The translations under genes and the position numbers were made by a program. Below, one piece after another: positions 38,215-47,600 of a stretch of 64,000 nucleotides of DNA. The stretch covers positions 434,001 through 498,000 of the forward strand of contig NZ_SNXY01000006.1 in assembly GCF_004362745.1 (NCBI RefSeq), read 5' to 3'. Source of the stretch: Oharaeibacter diazotrophicus. GTDB taxonomy: Bacteria; Pseudomonadota; Alphaproteobacteria; Rhizobiales; Pleomorphomonadaceae. Under the pieces are notes generated by a model, which saw only the letters and a list, made by a program, of their open reading frames with translations, did no database searches and had not been told where the DNA came from. Position 1 is the first letter of the stretch. Each line of letters begins with the position of its first letter.

Positions 38215-38721
38215 ATGGCGAAGATCAACAAGGTACTGCTCGGCGAGGCGCTGGTCGGTGACGGCAACGAGGTCGCTCACATCGACCTGATCATCGGACC
38301 GCGTGGCTCGGCCGCCGAGTCGGCGTTCGTGAACAGCCTGTCCAACAACAAGGACGGCTTCACCTCGCTGCTCGCGGTGATCGCCCCCAACCTGCCGTGC
38401 AAGCCGAACACCATCCTCTTCAACAAGGTGACCATCAAGGACGCCCGTCAGGCCGTCCAGATGTTCGGACCGGCGCAGTACGGCGTCGCCAAGGCCGTGC
38501 AGGATTGCGTGGCCGACGGCACGATCCCGGCCGACGAGGCCGACGACCTGTACATCCTGGTCGGCGTGTTCATCCACTGGGAAGCGGCTGACGACGCCAA
38601 GATCCAGAAGTACAACTACGAGGCCACCAAGCTGTCGATCCAGCGCGCCGTCGCCGGCAAGCCGACCGCGGCCGAAGTGACCGCGCAGAAGGACACTGCG
38701 AAGCATCCGTTCGGAGCTTAG
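38215..38721 (+). CDS. fae: Formaldehyde-activating enzyme
   Basis: 168 residues, the typical length. Fae condenses formaldehyde with H4MPT to methylene-H4MPT, both detoxifying formaldehyde and feeding oxidation. The N-terminal [19 protein letters not shown] carries the conserved His22 (counterpart of the catalytic histidine), and [23 protein letters not shown] and [19 protein letters not shown] are diagnostic. The ATG at 38215 has a strong GGGAGGT site. It has its own long leader and is followed by a clear terminator, so it is probably the separately expressed, most abundant product of the island. Confidence 0.98.
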   Translation: MAKINKVLLGEALVGDGNEVAHIDLIIGPRGSAAESAFVNSLSNNKDGFTSLLAVIAPNLPCKPNTILFNKVTIKDARQAVQMFGPAQYGVAKAVQDCVADGTIPADEADDLYILVGVFIHWEAADDAKIQKYNYEATKLSIQRAVAGKPTAAEVTAQKDTAKHPFGA

Positions 38722-38820
38722 ATCCGAGACAACCCTGGGCAGACCACTGCCCCGGCAATGCCGCGGTCACTGATCCAGCGGTTGTTGGCCAAGTTCTTCG
38801 GGTGAACATCGCGAATTCGG

Positions 38821-38853
38821 AAGGGGCGGCTTCGGCCGCCCCTTCTACTTTTC
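38821..38853 (+). terminator. Rho-independent terminator downstream of fae
   Basis: A perfect 10-bp stem (AAGGGGCGGC / GCCGCCCCTT) with a TTCG tetraloop is followed by CTACTTTT. It lies 100 bases after the fae stop and also just beyond the 3' end of the convergent HisA-like gene, so it may serve both. Confidence 0.9.
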
Positions 38854-38905
38854 GGAAGGAGGCGGCCCCGACCGCTCGTTCCGTCGTCCGGCGGACCGCC
38901 CTTCC

Positions 38906-39607
38906 TCAGCGCCCGTCCGCGAAGCGCGCCAGGGCCGCGGTGTCGAGCGTGCCGTCGTGGAGCGCGGTTGCGACCAGCGCGCCGGCGATGCCGGCCTCGG
39001 CGAGGGCGGCGAGGTCGTCGGCGCCGCGCACGCCGCCGGCGGCGTGGACGCGCCGGCCCGGTCCGGCCCGTCCGGCGATCGCGGCGAGGCGCGCGAAGTC
39101 CGGCCCGGCCCGGCCGCCGACCCGGCCGAGCGTCATCACCACCACGTCGTCGGGCCAGCACCCGGCGTCGGCGAGGATCTCCTCCGGTCCGGCGTAGGCC
39201 TCGCCCTTGAAGTCGATCGACAGCACGGCCGCCGGCCCGGCCGCGACGAGCGCCGCCGCCGAGGTCTGGCTCTCGGTGCCGACGATCGGCCGCGCGCCGT
39301 GGGCGTCCGCCCAGGCGGCGAGGGCGGCGCCGTCGGCGAGGCCGTTGTCGACCCAGAACACGACGTCCGGGAAGCGGGCGACCAGCCGGTCGATCACCGC
39401 GTCGGCGCGCGCACCGCGCAGGATGCCGTCGAGATCGGCGACGTAGAGCGTGCGGAACGGATGGAGCGCGAGCAGTCCGGCCGCGACGTCCTCGGGCGCC
39501 GAGCCGCGGGCGAGCGGCGTCTCGATCGGCCGGTAGGACGCCCGGTCGCCGTGGCGGGCGCGGACCACGTGGCCGTCCATCAGGTCGATCACCGGAACGA
39601 TGCGCAT
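38906..39607 (-). CDS. HisA-like TIM-barrel protein of the H4MPT island
   Basis: 233 residues from the ATG at 39607, which has GGAGG five bases upstream. It resembles HisA (phosphoribosylformimino-AICAR-P isomerase): VPVIDLMDGHVVRA with Asp8, LYVADLDGILRG, VLSIDFKGEAYAG and HAAGGVRGADDLAALAEAG. It is not in a his operon; it lies between fae and a hydantoinase/oxoprolinase-type gene, and HisA-like genes of this kind travel with H4MPT genes in methylotrophs. A role in C1 cofactor synthesis is the likely reading. True HisA cannot be excluded without seeing the rest of the genome. Confidence 0.82.
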   Translation of the reverse strand: MRIVPVIDLMDGHVVRARHGDRASYRPIETPLARGSAPEDVAAGLLALHPFRTLYVADLDGILRGARADAVIDRLVARFPDVVFWVDNGLADGAALAAWADAHGARPIVGTESQTSAAALVAAGPAAVLSIDFKGEAYAGPEEILADAGCWPDDVVVMTLGRVGGRAGPDFARLAAIAGRAGPGRRVHAAGGVRGADDLAALAEAGIAGALVATALHDGTLDTAALARFADGR

Positions 39608-39781
39608 CGCCGCCTCCGTCAGCCTCGCCACGGCGCGCCCGCCGCGACCCCGTGGCATCCCGCGACTCGGGGACCCCTCAGGTATAGGCGAGGCGGGCGC
39701 GGCCGGCGACGGCGCGGCCACGATTGCGCTATAGGCGGGCGGACGGGCGCGGGCGACGCGCCGATCGCGGAGACGGCACCC

Positions 39782-40834
39782 ATGACTTCGACCTCGGCGG
39801 CGACCATCGGCTGGGACATCGGCGGCGCCCACCTCAAGGCGACGCGGGTCGAGGCCGGGCGGATCGTCGCCGTGGTCCAGGAGCCCTGCGCGCTCTGGCA
39901 GGGCCTCGACCGGCTCGAGGCCGCCTTCGCCGCCGCCACCGCCGCGATCGGGTCCGCCCCGGCCAACCCGGTCACGATGACCGGCGAGCTGGTCGACCTG
40001 TTCGGCAGCCGCGCCGAGGGCGTCGCCGTGCTCGCCGATGCCGCGGTCCGCCGGCTCGCCGGCGTCACGGTCTACGCCGGCGCGGCCGGCTTCGTCGCGC
40101 CGGAGGCCGTCGCCGACCACGTCGACCGCATCGCCTCGGCCAACTGGCACGCCACCGCCCGCCTCGTCGGCCGCGCCGTCGCCGACGCGCTCGTCCTCGA
40201 CATCGGCAGCACCACGACGGACGTCGTGCCGGTGCACGGCGGGGCGGTCGCCGCCCGCGGCGTCACCGACGCCGAGCGCATGGCGGCGGGCGAACTGATC
40301 TACACCGGCGCGGTGCGCACGGCGCTGATGGCGCTGTCGCCGCGCGCGCCCGTGGCCGGTGCCTGGACCGGCGTGATGGCCGAGTATTTCGCCACCATCG
40401 CCGATGCCAACCGCCTGCTCGGCCGTCTCGGCCCCGACGACGACCGCCACGCCACCGCCGACGGCCGCGACAAGTCCGAGGCCGCGAGCCGGCTCCGGCT
40501 GTCGCGCATGGTCGGCCGCGACGTGCCCGAACTCGACGACGCCGGCTGGCGCGCCGTCGCCGTCTGGTTCGCCGAGGCGCAGATCCGCGCTGTCCACGAC
40601 GGCGTCCTGCAGGTGCTCTCCGGCGCCGGCCTCGACGAGGCGGCGCCGGTGGTGACCTGCGGCATCGGCCGAGCCGTCGCCGCCGAGGTCGCGCGCCGCT
40701 GCGGCCGGCCCGCGCGCGACCTCGCCGGCCTGCTCCCGGTCGCCGCGGGCGCCGCCGCCGACCTCGCCGAACGCGCCTCCGCCTGCGCCCCGGCGAGCGC
40801 GGTGGCGCTCTTCGGCGGCCGTCACGATCTGTGA
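39782..40834 (+). CDS. H4MPT-linked hydantoinase/oxoprolinase-type protein (MfnF-like)
   Basis: 350 residues. ASKHA-type phosphate-binding motifs are visible: TIGWDIGGAHLKATRV at the N-terminus and LVLDIGSTTTDVVPVHGG (about 136-155). It matches the family annotated as H4MPT-linked C1-transfer pathway protein. As I recall, archaeal MfnF, which assembles the methanofuran core, belongs to this group; methylofuran synthesis is therefore the best guess. The ATG at 39782 has GGAG nine bases upstream. It is divergent from the HisA-like gene with 174 bases between, suggesting shared control. Confidence 0.82.
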   Translation: MTSTSAATIGWDIGGAHLKATRVEAGRIVAVVQEPCALWQGLDRLEAAFAAATAAIGSAPANPVTMTGELVDLFGSRAEGVAVLADAAVRRLAGVTVYAGAAGFVAPEAVADHVDRIASANWHATARLVGRAVADALVLDIGSTTTDVVPVHGGAVAARGVTDAERMAAGELIYTGAVRTALMALSPRAPVAGAWTGVMAEYFATIADANRLLGRLGPDDDRHATADGRDKSEAASRLRLSRMVGRDVPELDDAGWRAVAVWFAEAQIRAVHDGVLQVLSGAGLDEAAPVVTCGIGRAVAAEVARRCGRPARDLAGLLPVAAGAAADLAERASACAPASAVALFGGRHDL

Positions 40835-41152
40835 CGATTCCGCAACATCCGGACCATCTCCCGCGCCGGCCCCCGCGGGTGGCCGCGGACGCCGCTATTC
40901 AGCCATAAACCGGCACGACCGTCGGCCTCGTCGGAGCCCCGAGGGCGGGCCGCGGGCGCCGACACCGGGGTCGCAACTTCGCCGGATTGTATCGGCAGGT
41001 TTCGTCTCCGTCGTCCGGAACCTCGGGTTCCGTCGCGGTCCGCGAACGTGGAATTTACGGTTGCCGGGCTAAGGCAAGGAACGGGAGGACGGGGAGTTCT
41101 CCGACGATCGGCCTCGAGGCCGGTCCGGATGGGTGTCTCTCCGAAGGTCAGA
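40835..41152. other. 318-base intergenic stretch upstream of the exoR homologue
   Basis: No gene is seen. It contains a perfect 17-bp palindrome (listed separately) and an AT-richer patch near 40985-41065. No convincing sigma-70 pair was found. Confidence 0.5.
41016..41032. promoter_or_regulatory. Perfect 17-bp palindrome upstream of exoR
   Basis: CGGAACC-TCG-GGTTCCG is a perfect inverted repeat 121 bases before the chosen exoR start, with no T-run, so it looks more like an operator than a terminator. The binding protein is unknown. It does not fit the GAAC-N7-GAAC LexA spacing. Confidence 0.35.
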
Positions 41153-42061
41153 ATGCGGACAGTCAATCGCGTACCCGTTCCGATGATGCGTGCGGCCCTG
41201 GTCGCCGCCGCGATCGCCCTCGGTGGACCGGCCTTCGGCTTCGATCTGCCCACGCCGTCCGATTCCGGGATGTGCTGCGACGAGGCGGCGCTGGAGGCCC
41301 TGCGCCAGGGCGCCCGCGCCTACTACGCCGGCGACACCAAACAGGCCTTGGACGGCCTGGAATCGGCCGCCGAGAGCGGTCATCCCGCCGCCCAGTGGAA
41401 GCTCGGCCGGATGTACGCCGCCGGTGACGGCGTCCACGAGGACGACCTCAAGGCCTTCGAGTATTTCTCCCGCCTGATCGCCGCCCACGGCGACGACGCC
41501 CCCACCTCGCCGCAGGCGCCCTTCGTGGCCAACGCCTTCGTCGAGGTCGGCTCCTACTATCTCAACGGCATCGACAATTCCGCCGTCGGTCCCGACGTCG
41601 GCCGCGCCCGCCAGATCTTCACCTACGCCGCGTCCTACTTCGGCGACGCCGAGGCGCAGGTGAACCTCGGCCGGATGTATCTCGACGGCGTCGGCGGCGA
41701 CCGCGATCCGCGCCAGGCCGCGCGCTGGTTCCTGCTCGCCGCCCGCAAGGGCGAGATCGAGGCGCAGCTGCGCCTCGGCCAGCTGCTCACCGCCGGCGAC
41801 GAGATCGAGCCGAACCCGGTCCAGGGCCTGATGTGGCTCACCGTGGCGCTGAAGCAGGCCCGCTTCGTCCACCGCGACGACGCCGAGATCCGCGCCGCCC
41901 ACGAGGCCGCCTTCTCGATCGCCGGCGAGGAGGTCCGCCGCCGCGCCACCGCCATGGCCGACCAGTGGCTCGCGGAGAACGCCGCGGCCTATGCCACCGC
42001 CGGCGACCTCGACGACGGCCAGCCGCGCTCGGCCGCCCGCCGCACCTCCGCCAACCGCTGA
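41153..42061 (+). CDS. exoR: ExoR-like periplasmic Sel1-repeat regulator
   Basis: 302 residues from the ATG at 41153, preceded by GAAGG. A signal peptide (MMRAALVAAAIALGGPAFGF, residues 11-30) leads to Sel1/TPR-like repeats. The segment SGHPAAQWKLGRMYAAGDGV followed by EDDLKAFEYFS, plus ASYFGDAEAQVNLGRMYLDG and GLMWLTVALKQA, closely match rhizobial ExoR as I recall it. ExoR binds the periplasmic part of the ExoS sensor kinase and holds the ExoS-ChvI system inactive, controlling exopolysaccharide and motility. exoS and chvI are not in this window. The C-terminus is longer than in Sinorhizobium. Confidence 0.85.
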   Translation: MRTVNRVPVPMMRAALVAAAIALGGPAFGFDLPTPSDSGMCCDEAALEALRQGARAYYAGDTKQALDGLESAAESGHPAAQWKLGRMYAAGDGVHEDDLKAFEYFSRLIAAHGDDAPTSPQAPFVANAFVEVGSYYLNGIDNSAVGPDVGRARQIFTYAASYFGDAEAQVNLGRMYLDGVGGDRDPRQAARWFLLAARKGEIEAQLRLGQLLTAGDEIEPNPVQGLMWLTVALKQARFVHRDDAEIRAAHEAAFSIAGEEVRRRATAMADQWLAENAAAYATAGDLDDGQPRSAARRTSANR

Positions 42062-42092
42062 CGCCGTCGCGTCCTCCGCGCGGCGCCGGCCC

Positions 42093-42884
42093 TCACAGCG
42101 GCTCGAAACCTAGTTCCGCCACCACCGGCACGTGGTCCGACGGCTTCTCCCAGCCGCGGACGTGGCGGACGATCTCGACCGCCGCCAGCCGGTCCGCCGC
42201 CTGCGGCGACATCAGCAGATGGTCGATCCGGATGCCCCAGTTCTTCTGGAAGGCGCCGGCCTGATAGTCCCAGAAGGTGTAGCGACCGGGCGCGTCGTCG
42301 ACGGCGCGCAGCGCGTCGGTGTAGCCGAGCGCCAGCAATTCGCGGAAGGCGCGGCGGCTCTCCGGCTGGAACAGCGCGTCGCCGGCCCACACGCGCGGGT
42401 CGTGGCAGTCCTCGGGCTGCGGGATCACGTTGTAGTCGCCGGCGAGCACGACCGGCTCCTCGTCGGCGAGCAGCGCCGCCGCGTGCGCCTTCAGCCGGGC
42501 CATCCAGGCGAGCTTGTAGGCGAACTTCTCGGTGCCGACCGGATTGCCGTTCGGCAGGTAGAGCGAGGCGACGCGGACCGTGCCGCCGCGCACCGAGATC
42601 CGCGCCTCCAGCCAGCGCGCCTGGACGTCGTCGGGATCGCCGGGCAGGCCGCGGGAGACATCTTCGAGCGGTGCCTTCGAAAGCAGCGCCACGCCGTTGA
42701 ATCCCTTCTGTCCGTGGGTTTCAACGTTGTAGCCGAGTCGCTCGAATTCGGCGCGCGGGAAGCCCTCGTCGACGCTCTTGATCTCCTGCAGGCAGACCAC
42801 GTCCGGCGACGCCTCGGCGAGCCAGGCGAGGGCGGTTTCGATCCGCGCCTTGACGCCGTTGATGTTCCAGGTCGCGATCCGCAT
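42093..42884 (-). CDS. xth: Exodeoxyribonuclease III
   Basis: 263 residues. It is an AP endonuclease and 3'-5' exonuclease of base excision repair. Family motifs are complete: MRIATWNINGVKAR, VVCLQEIKS (metal-binding Glu), LAGDYNVIPQPEDCHDP, TFWDYQAGAFQKNWGIRIDHLL and the C-terminal SDHVPVVAEL with the catalytic Asp-His. The ATG at 42884 has GGAGG seven bases upstream; the open frame further upstream is a shadow. It is divergent from a methyltransferase-like gene. Confidence 0.96.
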   Translation of the reverse strand: MRIATWNINGVKARIETALAWLAEASPDVVCLQEIKSVDEGFPRAEFERLGYNVETHGQKGFNGVALLSKAPLEDVSRGLPGDPDDVQARWLEARISVRGGTVRVASLYLPNGNPVGTEKFAYKLAWMARLKAHAAALLADEEPVVLAGDYNVIPQPEDCHDPRVWAGDALFQPESRRAFRELLALGYTDALRAVDDAPGRYTFWDYQAGAFQKNWGIRIDHLLMSPQAADRLAAVEIVRHVRGWEKPSDHVPVVAELGFEPL

Positions 42885-43055
42885 CGGGGGTCCTCCGGTC
42901 GGCGCGCATGATGGTGGAGCGTGGCGGCCGAGGGAAGGGCGGGCCCGGACGTTTTCCCCGCCCGGCGATCGGCCTATCGTGGCGCCGGCTCTCGAATCGC
43001 CGTCGCGCGCGGCCGGGCGCCCCGACCCGTTCCGTCCCGTCCGGAGACCCGCGGC

Positions 43056-43880
43056 GTGCTCGCCGAACTCGCCGTCTACCTCGCCTCGCCCGCCCCGCGC
43101 GCCGCCCACCGCAGCGGCGCGGTGCGCGACGCCGTGGCGCTCTGGGCGCGCGGCCGGCGCTGCGCCCGCGCCTGGGCCGAGCACGAGGCGCGCACCCGCG
43201 CCGCCTTCGAGACCGCGATCGCGGCGGTCGGCGGGGGCGACACCGCCGTGGTGCTCGGCTCCGGCCTCCTCCGCGACGTGCCGATGGCGAGCCTCGCCGC
43301 CCGCTTCCGCAAGGTGGTGCTGGTCGACCTCGTCCACCTCGCGCCCGTCCGTCTCGCCGTGCTCGGCCGGCGCTGGCGCCACGTCGAGTTCATGACGCGC
43401 GACATCTCCGGATACGACGAGCTGGTCCAACGCAGCCGCATCGCCGCCGCCACCGGCCAAGACGACATCGGCGGCCGGCTCGACCCGCTCGCCTTCGTCC
43501 GGCGCATGGACGGCGTCGACCTCGTACTGTCGGCCAACGTGCTGTCGCAGATCGGCGTCGGCGCCGAACGGCGCCTGCGGGGGCGCGGCGGCCACGCCCG
43601 CCTGCTGCCGGAGGACGCGGTGGCGCGGCTGATCGCGGCCCACCTCGAGTCGCTCGCCGGCCTTTCCTGCCGCACCTGCCTCGTCACCGACGTCGCCTAC
43701 GAGATCCGCGATCGCGAGGACGCCCTGATCGAGGGCGTCGACCTCCTCCACGGCGTCGACGCGCCCGACGCCGACGACCGCTGGACCTGGCCGGTGGTGC
43801 CCTTCGGCGAGGAGAACCGGGACTGGCGACGCGTCCACGAGGTGATCGCCGTCCAGGACGTGGTGATCGACCTCGTCTGA
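43056..43880 (+). CDS. Putative methyltransferase-fold protein, unknown function
   Basis: 274 residues from the GTG at 43056, chosen because GGAG lies nine bases upstream. A Rossmann-like stretch (TAVVLGSGLLRDVPMASLAARFRKVVLVDLVH, in two parts VVLGSGLLRDVPM and KVVLVDLVHLAPVR) resembles SAM motif I and the acidic loop after strand 2; VDLVLSANVLSQIG resembles motif II. Later TCLVTDVAYEIRDRE and DRWTWPVVPFGEENRDWRRVHEVIA look family-specific. No known product can be named. It is divergent from xth with 171 bases between. Confidence 0.65.
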   Translation: MLAELAVYLASPAPRAAHRSGAVRDAVALWARGRRCARAWAEHEARTRAAFETAIAAVGGGDTAVVLGSGLLRDVPMASLAARFRKVVLVDLVHLAPVRLAVLGRRWRHVEFMTRDISGYDELVQRSRIAAATGQDDIGGRLDPLAFVRRMDGVDLVLSANVLSQIGVGAERRLRGRGGHARLLPEDAVARLIAAHLESLAGLSCRTCLVTDVAYEIRDREDALIEGVDLLHGVDAPDADDRWTWPVVPFGEENRDWRRVHEVIAVQDVVIDLV

Positions 43881-44077
43881 GGCGGACAGGTCCGGCGTCG
43901 ACCCGGGCGCGCCGGCGCTCATCGCCGCGCCCGCGTCCGCGCCTGCTGACATCTCCTGTCACCCCTCCCGATCATGGTTCGTTCTCGGCGGAACCCCTCG
44001 CAACCGCCGCGGATCGCCGGTCGCCACGCCGTCGACCCCGGCCCGGATCGCGGTTCGAATCATCCGCGGCCAGCCTG

Positions 44078-44112
44078 TTGACAACTGCGGCGACCATGAA
44101 CAAAATAGGAAC
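44078..44112 (+). promoter_or_regulatory. SOS promoter: LexA box overlapping the -10 region
   Basis: A near-ideal promoter TTGACA (44078-44083), 17 bases, CAAAAT (44101-44106) is overlapped by GAACAAAATAGGAAC (44098-44112), an exact GAAC-N7-GAAC repeat. This is the reverse complement of the alphaproteobacterial LexA consensus GTTC-N7-GTTC, with the A-rich spacer typical of such boxes. It ends 24 bases before the ATG at 44137. Confidence 0.85.
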
Positions 44113-44136
44113 ATTGAGAGGAACGGAGGCCTAGCG

Positions 44137-44481
44137 ATGACCACCATTCACTTCGTCCGTACCGCCGACGGCTGGGGCCTCGGTGCCGATCCTCTCGCCG
44201 CGCCCCGGCGGGGCCGTTGGCTCGCCGCGCTGTCGCGGGCGTGCCGTTCCTGGAACGAAACGGGATCGCGCGAGCTGTCGCGCCGGCTGTTCGGAGACGC
44301 CGCGCCGACGGCCCGCGAGCTGCCCACCGTCCGCGACTTCACGGTGCCGCGTTCGGTCCGGCTCGCCCAGCAGGTGGCGCAGGCGACCGTCGTGCGCGAC
44401 GCCGCCGCCTTCGGGGCGCTGGTGCTGTTCGCGACCATGGTGGCGGTGGTGCTGCTCGGTCTCGGCGACCCCGGGGTCTGA
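44137..44481 (+). CDS. LexA-controlled small tail-anchored membrane protein, unknown function
   Basis: 114 residues. The first 88 residues are cytoplasmic-looking, basic and partly helical (WLAALSRACRSWNETGSREL, VPRSVRLAQQVAQATVVRD). A single C-terminal membrane segment (about 90-109, AFGALVLFATMVAVVLLGLG) is followed by four residues, giving a tail-anchored layout. The ATG at 44137 has CGGAGG seven bases upstream, and the promoter carries a LexA box. No family is recognised. Small SOS-induced membrane proteins in alphaproteobacteria include the Caulobacter division inhibitor SidA, so a division-checkpoint role is a reasonable hypothesis but rests on analogy only. dnaE follows on the same strand. 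Confidence 0.75.
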   Translation: MTTIHFVRTADGWGLGADPLAAPRRGRWLAALSRACRSWNETGSRELSRRLFGDAAPTARELPTVRDFTVPRSVRLAQQVAQATVVRDAAAFGALVLFATMVAVVLLGLGDPGV

Positions 44482-44662
44482 CACCGGGCTCCCGGGTGGC
44501 GGCGGTGGAGAAGCGGCGCGCCGCCGTGGACGACGGTGCCGCGGCCGTTGAGGCCTCCGGCATCGCCGGCCTAGGGTCGGCGCGGATGGTCCGACGGCCT
44601 CCGACTCGGCGCCGCTCGCGCCGGCGGAGGGCGTCGATAGCGGGACGGCGGGAGCGGGCGAC

Positions 44663-47600
44663 ATGGCGGACGACATCGGCTTCGTGCACCTTCGCGTCCA
44701 CAGCGCCTACTCGCTGCTGGAAGGCGCGCTGCCGCTCTCCAAGATCCTGAAACTCGCCGACGCCGACGCCCAGCCGGCCATCGCCGTGACCGACACCGGC
44801 AACCTGTTTTCCGCGCTCGAGTTCTCCGAGAAGGCGGCCGAGAAGGGCATCCAGCCGATCGTCGGCTGCGAGCTCGCGGTCGACTTCGGCGACGAGCCGG
44901 CCGACCGCCGGCGGCCCGGCGCTCCGGCCCAGGGGCTGCCCTCGATCGTGCTGATCGCGGCGACCCAGCGCGGCTTCGACAACCTGACCATCCTGGTCTC
45001 GCGCTCCTTCATGGAGACCGAGCCGGGCGCGCGCCCGCACCTGCCGTTCGACCGCCTCGCCGACCGCGCCGACGGCATCCTCGCCCTGACCGGCGGCCCG
45101 AACGGTCCGGTCGACCGGGCGATCGCGGCCGGTCACGGCGCGGTGGCGGCCGGCCGGCTGGCGCGGCTCGCGGCCCTGTTCGGCGACCGGCTCTACGTCG
45201 AGCTGCAACGCCACGGCACGCCGGCCGAGGCGCTGGTCGAACCCGAACTCGTCGCGCTCGCCTACGGCGCCGGCCTGCCGCTGGTGGCGACCAATGAGTG
45301 CTATTTCCCGGCCCGCGGCGACTACGAGGCCCACGACGCGCTGATCGCGATCGCCGAGGGCCGCGTCATCGCCGACGACGACCGCCGCCGCCTGACGCCG
45401 GAGCACTACCTGAAGTCCCGCGCCGAGATGACGGCGGTGTTCCACGACCTGCCGGAGGCGCTCGCCAACACCGTCGAGATCGCCCGCCGCGTCAGCTACC
45501 GGCCGCGCAAGCGCAAGCCGATCCTGCCGCGTTTCGCCGGCGCCGACGTCGACGACGTCGCCCTCGCCGAGAAGGCCGAGGCCGAGGAGCTGGCGCGGCA
45601 GGCCTGGGAGGGGCTGGAGCGCCGGCTCGAGGTGCACGGCCTCGCGCCCGGCCTGACGGTCGAGGACTACCGCGACCGCCTCGGCTTCGAGCTCGGCATC
45701 ATCACCAAGATGAAGTTCCCCGGCTATTTCCTGATCGTGGCCGACTTCATCAAGTGGGCCAAGGCCCACGGCATCCCGGTCGGGCCGGGCCGCGGTTCGG
45801 GCGCCGGCTCGCTGGTGGCGTGGTCGCTGACCATCACCGACCTCGACCCGATGCGCTTCGCCTTGCTGTTCGAGCGCTTCCTCAACCCAGAACGCGTCTC
45901 GATGCCGGACTTCGACATCGACTTCTGCCAGGACCGGCGCGAGGAGGTGATCCGCTACGTCCAGGGCAAGTACGGCCGCGAGCAGGTCGCGCAGATCATC
46001 ACCTTCGGTACCCTGCAGGCGCGTGCCGTGCTGCGCGACGTCGGGCGCGTGCTCCAGCTGCCCTACGGTCAGGTCGACAAGCTCTGCAAGCTGGTGCCGC
46101 AGAACCCGGCCAACCCGGTGACGCTCGGGCAGGCGCTCGAGGACGAGCCGCGGCTGAAGGAGGCCCGCCGCGACGATCCGGTCGTCGACCGCCTGATCGA
46201 CATGGCGATGAAGCTCGAGGGTCTCTACCGCCACGCCTCGACCCACGCCGCCGGCATCGTGATCGGCGACCGCCCGCTCGACCAGCTGGTGCCGGTCTAC
46301 CGCGATCCGCGCTCGGACATGCCGGTCACCCAGTACAACATGAAGTGGGTGGAGAGCGCCGGGCTGGTGAAGTTCGACTTCCTCGGCCTGAAGACGCTGA
46401 CCGTGCTCGAGACCGCGGTCAAGCTGATCGCCCGGCGCGGCATTTCGATCGACCTCTCGGCCCTGCCGCTCGACGATCCCGCGACCTACGCGCTGCTCTC
46501 CAAGGGCGAGACCGTCGGCGTGTTCCAGCTGGAATCGATGGGCATGCGCAAGGCCATCGCCGACATCGAGCCCGACCGCTTCGAGGACATCATCGCGCTG
46601 GTGGCGCTCTACCGCCCGGGGCCGATGGCCAACATCCCGGTCTACGGCGCGGTCAAGCACGGCCGCGAGGCCGCCAACTACATCCACCCCAAGCTCGAGC
46701 CGGTGCTGAAGGAGACCTACGGCATCATCGTCTACCAGGAACAGGTGATGCAGATCGCGCAGATCCTGTCCGGCTACTCGCTCGGCGAGGCCGACCTCCT
46801 GCGCCGCGCCATGGGCAAGAAGATCAAGGCCGAGATGGACGCCCAGCGCGTCCGCTTCGTCGCCGGCGCCGTGAAGGACGGCCTCGACGAGGCGCAGGCC
46901 AACATGATCTTCGACCTGCTCGCCAAGTTCGCCGACTACGGCTTCAACAAGTCCCACGCCGCCGCCTACGCCCTCGTCGCCTACCAGACCGCCTATCTGA
47001 AGGCCAACCACCCGGTCGAGTTCATGGCGGCCTCGATGACGCTCGACGCCGCCAACACCGACAAGCTCAACGACTTCCGCCGCGAGGCGATCCGCCTCGG
47101 CATCGAGGTGGTGCCGCCCTCGGTCAACCGCTCGCACGTCGACTTCGAGGTCGAGGACGGCCGGATCCTCTACGCCCTCGGCGCCGTCAAGGGCGTCGGC
47201 CGCCACGCCGTCGAGCACGTCGTCGAGGTCCGCGGCGACCGGCCGTTCCGCGACGTCGCCGACTTCGCCCACCGCATCAACCCCAAGGCGCTCAACAAGC
47301 GCATCCTGGAGAGCCTCGTCGCCGCCGGCGCCTTCGACGGCCTCGAGCCCAACCGCGCCCGGCTGTTCGAGGGCCTCGACAAGGTGATGGCCGCCGCGAA
47401 CAAGCGGCTCGACGACGAAGCGGCCGGGCAGGGCGGCTTCAGCTTCGGCGGCCCGGCCAACGCCGCCGCGGCGATCCCGCTGCCGTCGCGCTCCGACTGG
47501 CTGCCCGACGAGCGCCTGCAGCGCGAGCACGGCGCGATCGGCTTCTACCTCTCCGCCCACCCGCTCGACGCCTACGGCCCGCTGCTGGAGCGGCTGCGCG

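Noticed and set aside
44050-44070. GGTTCGAATC resembling a tRNA T-loop
   Set aside because: The flanking bases do not form a T stem and no acceptor, D or anticodon arms can be built around it.
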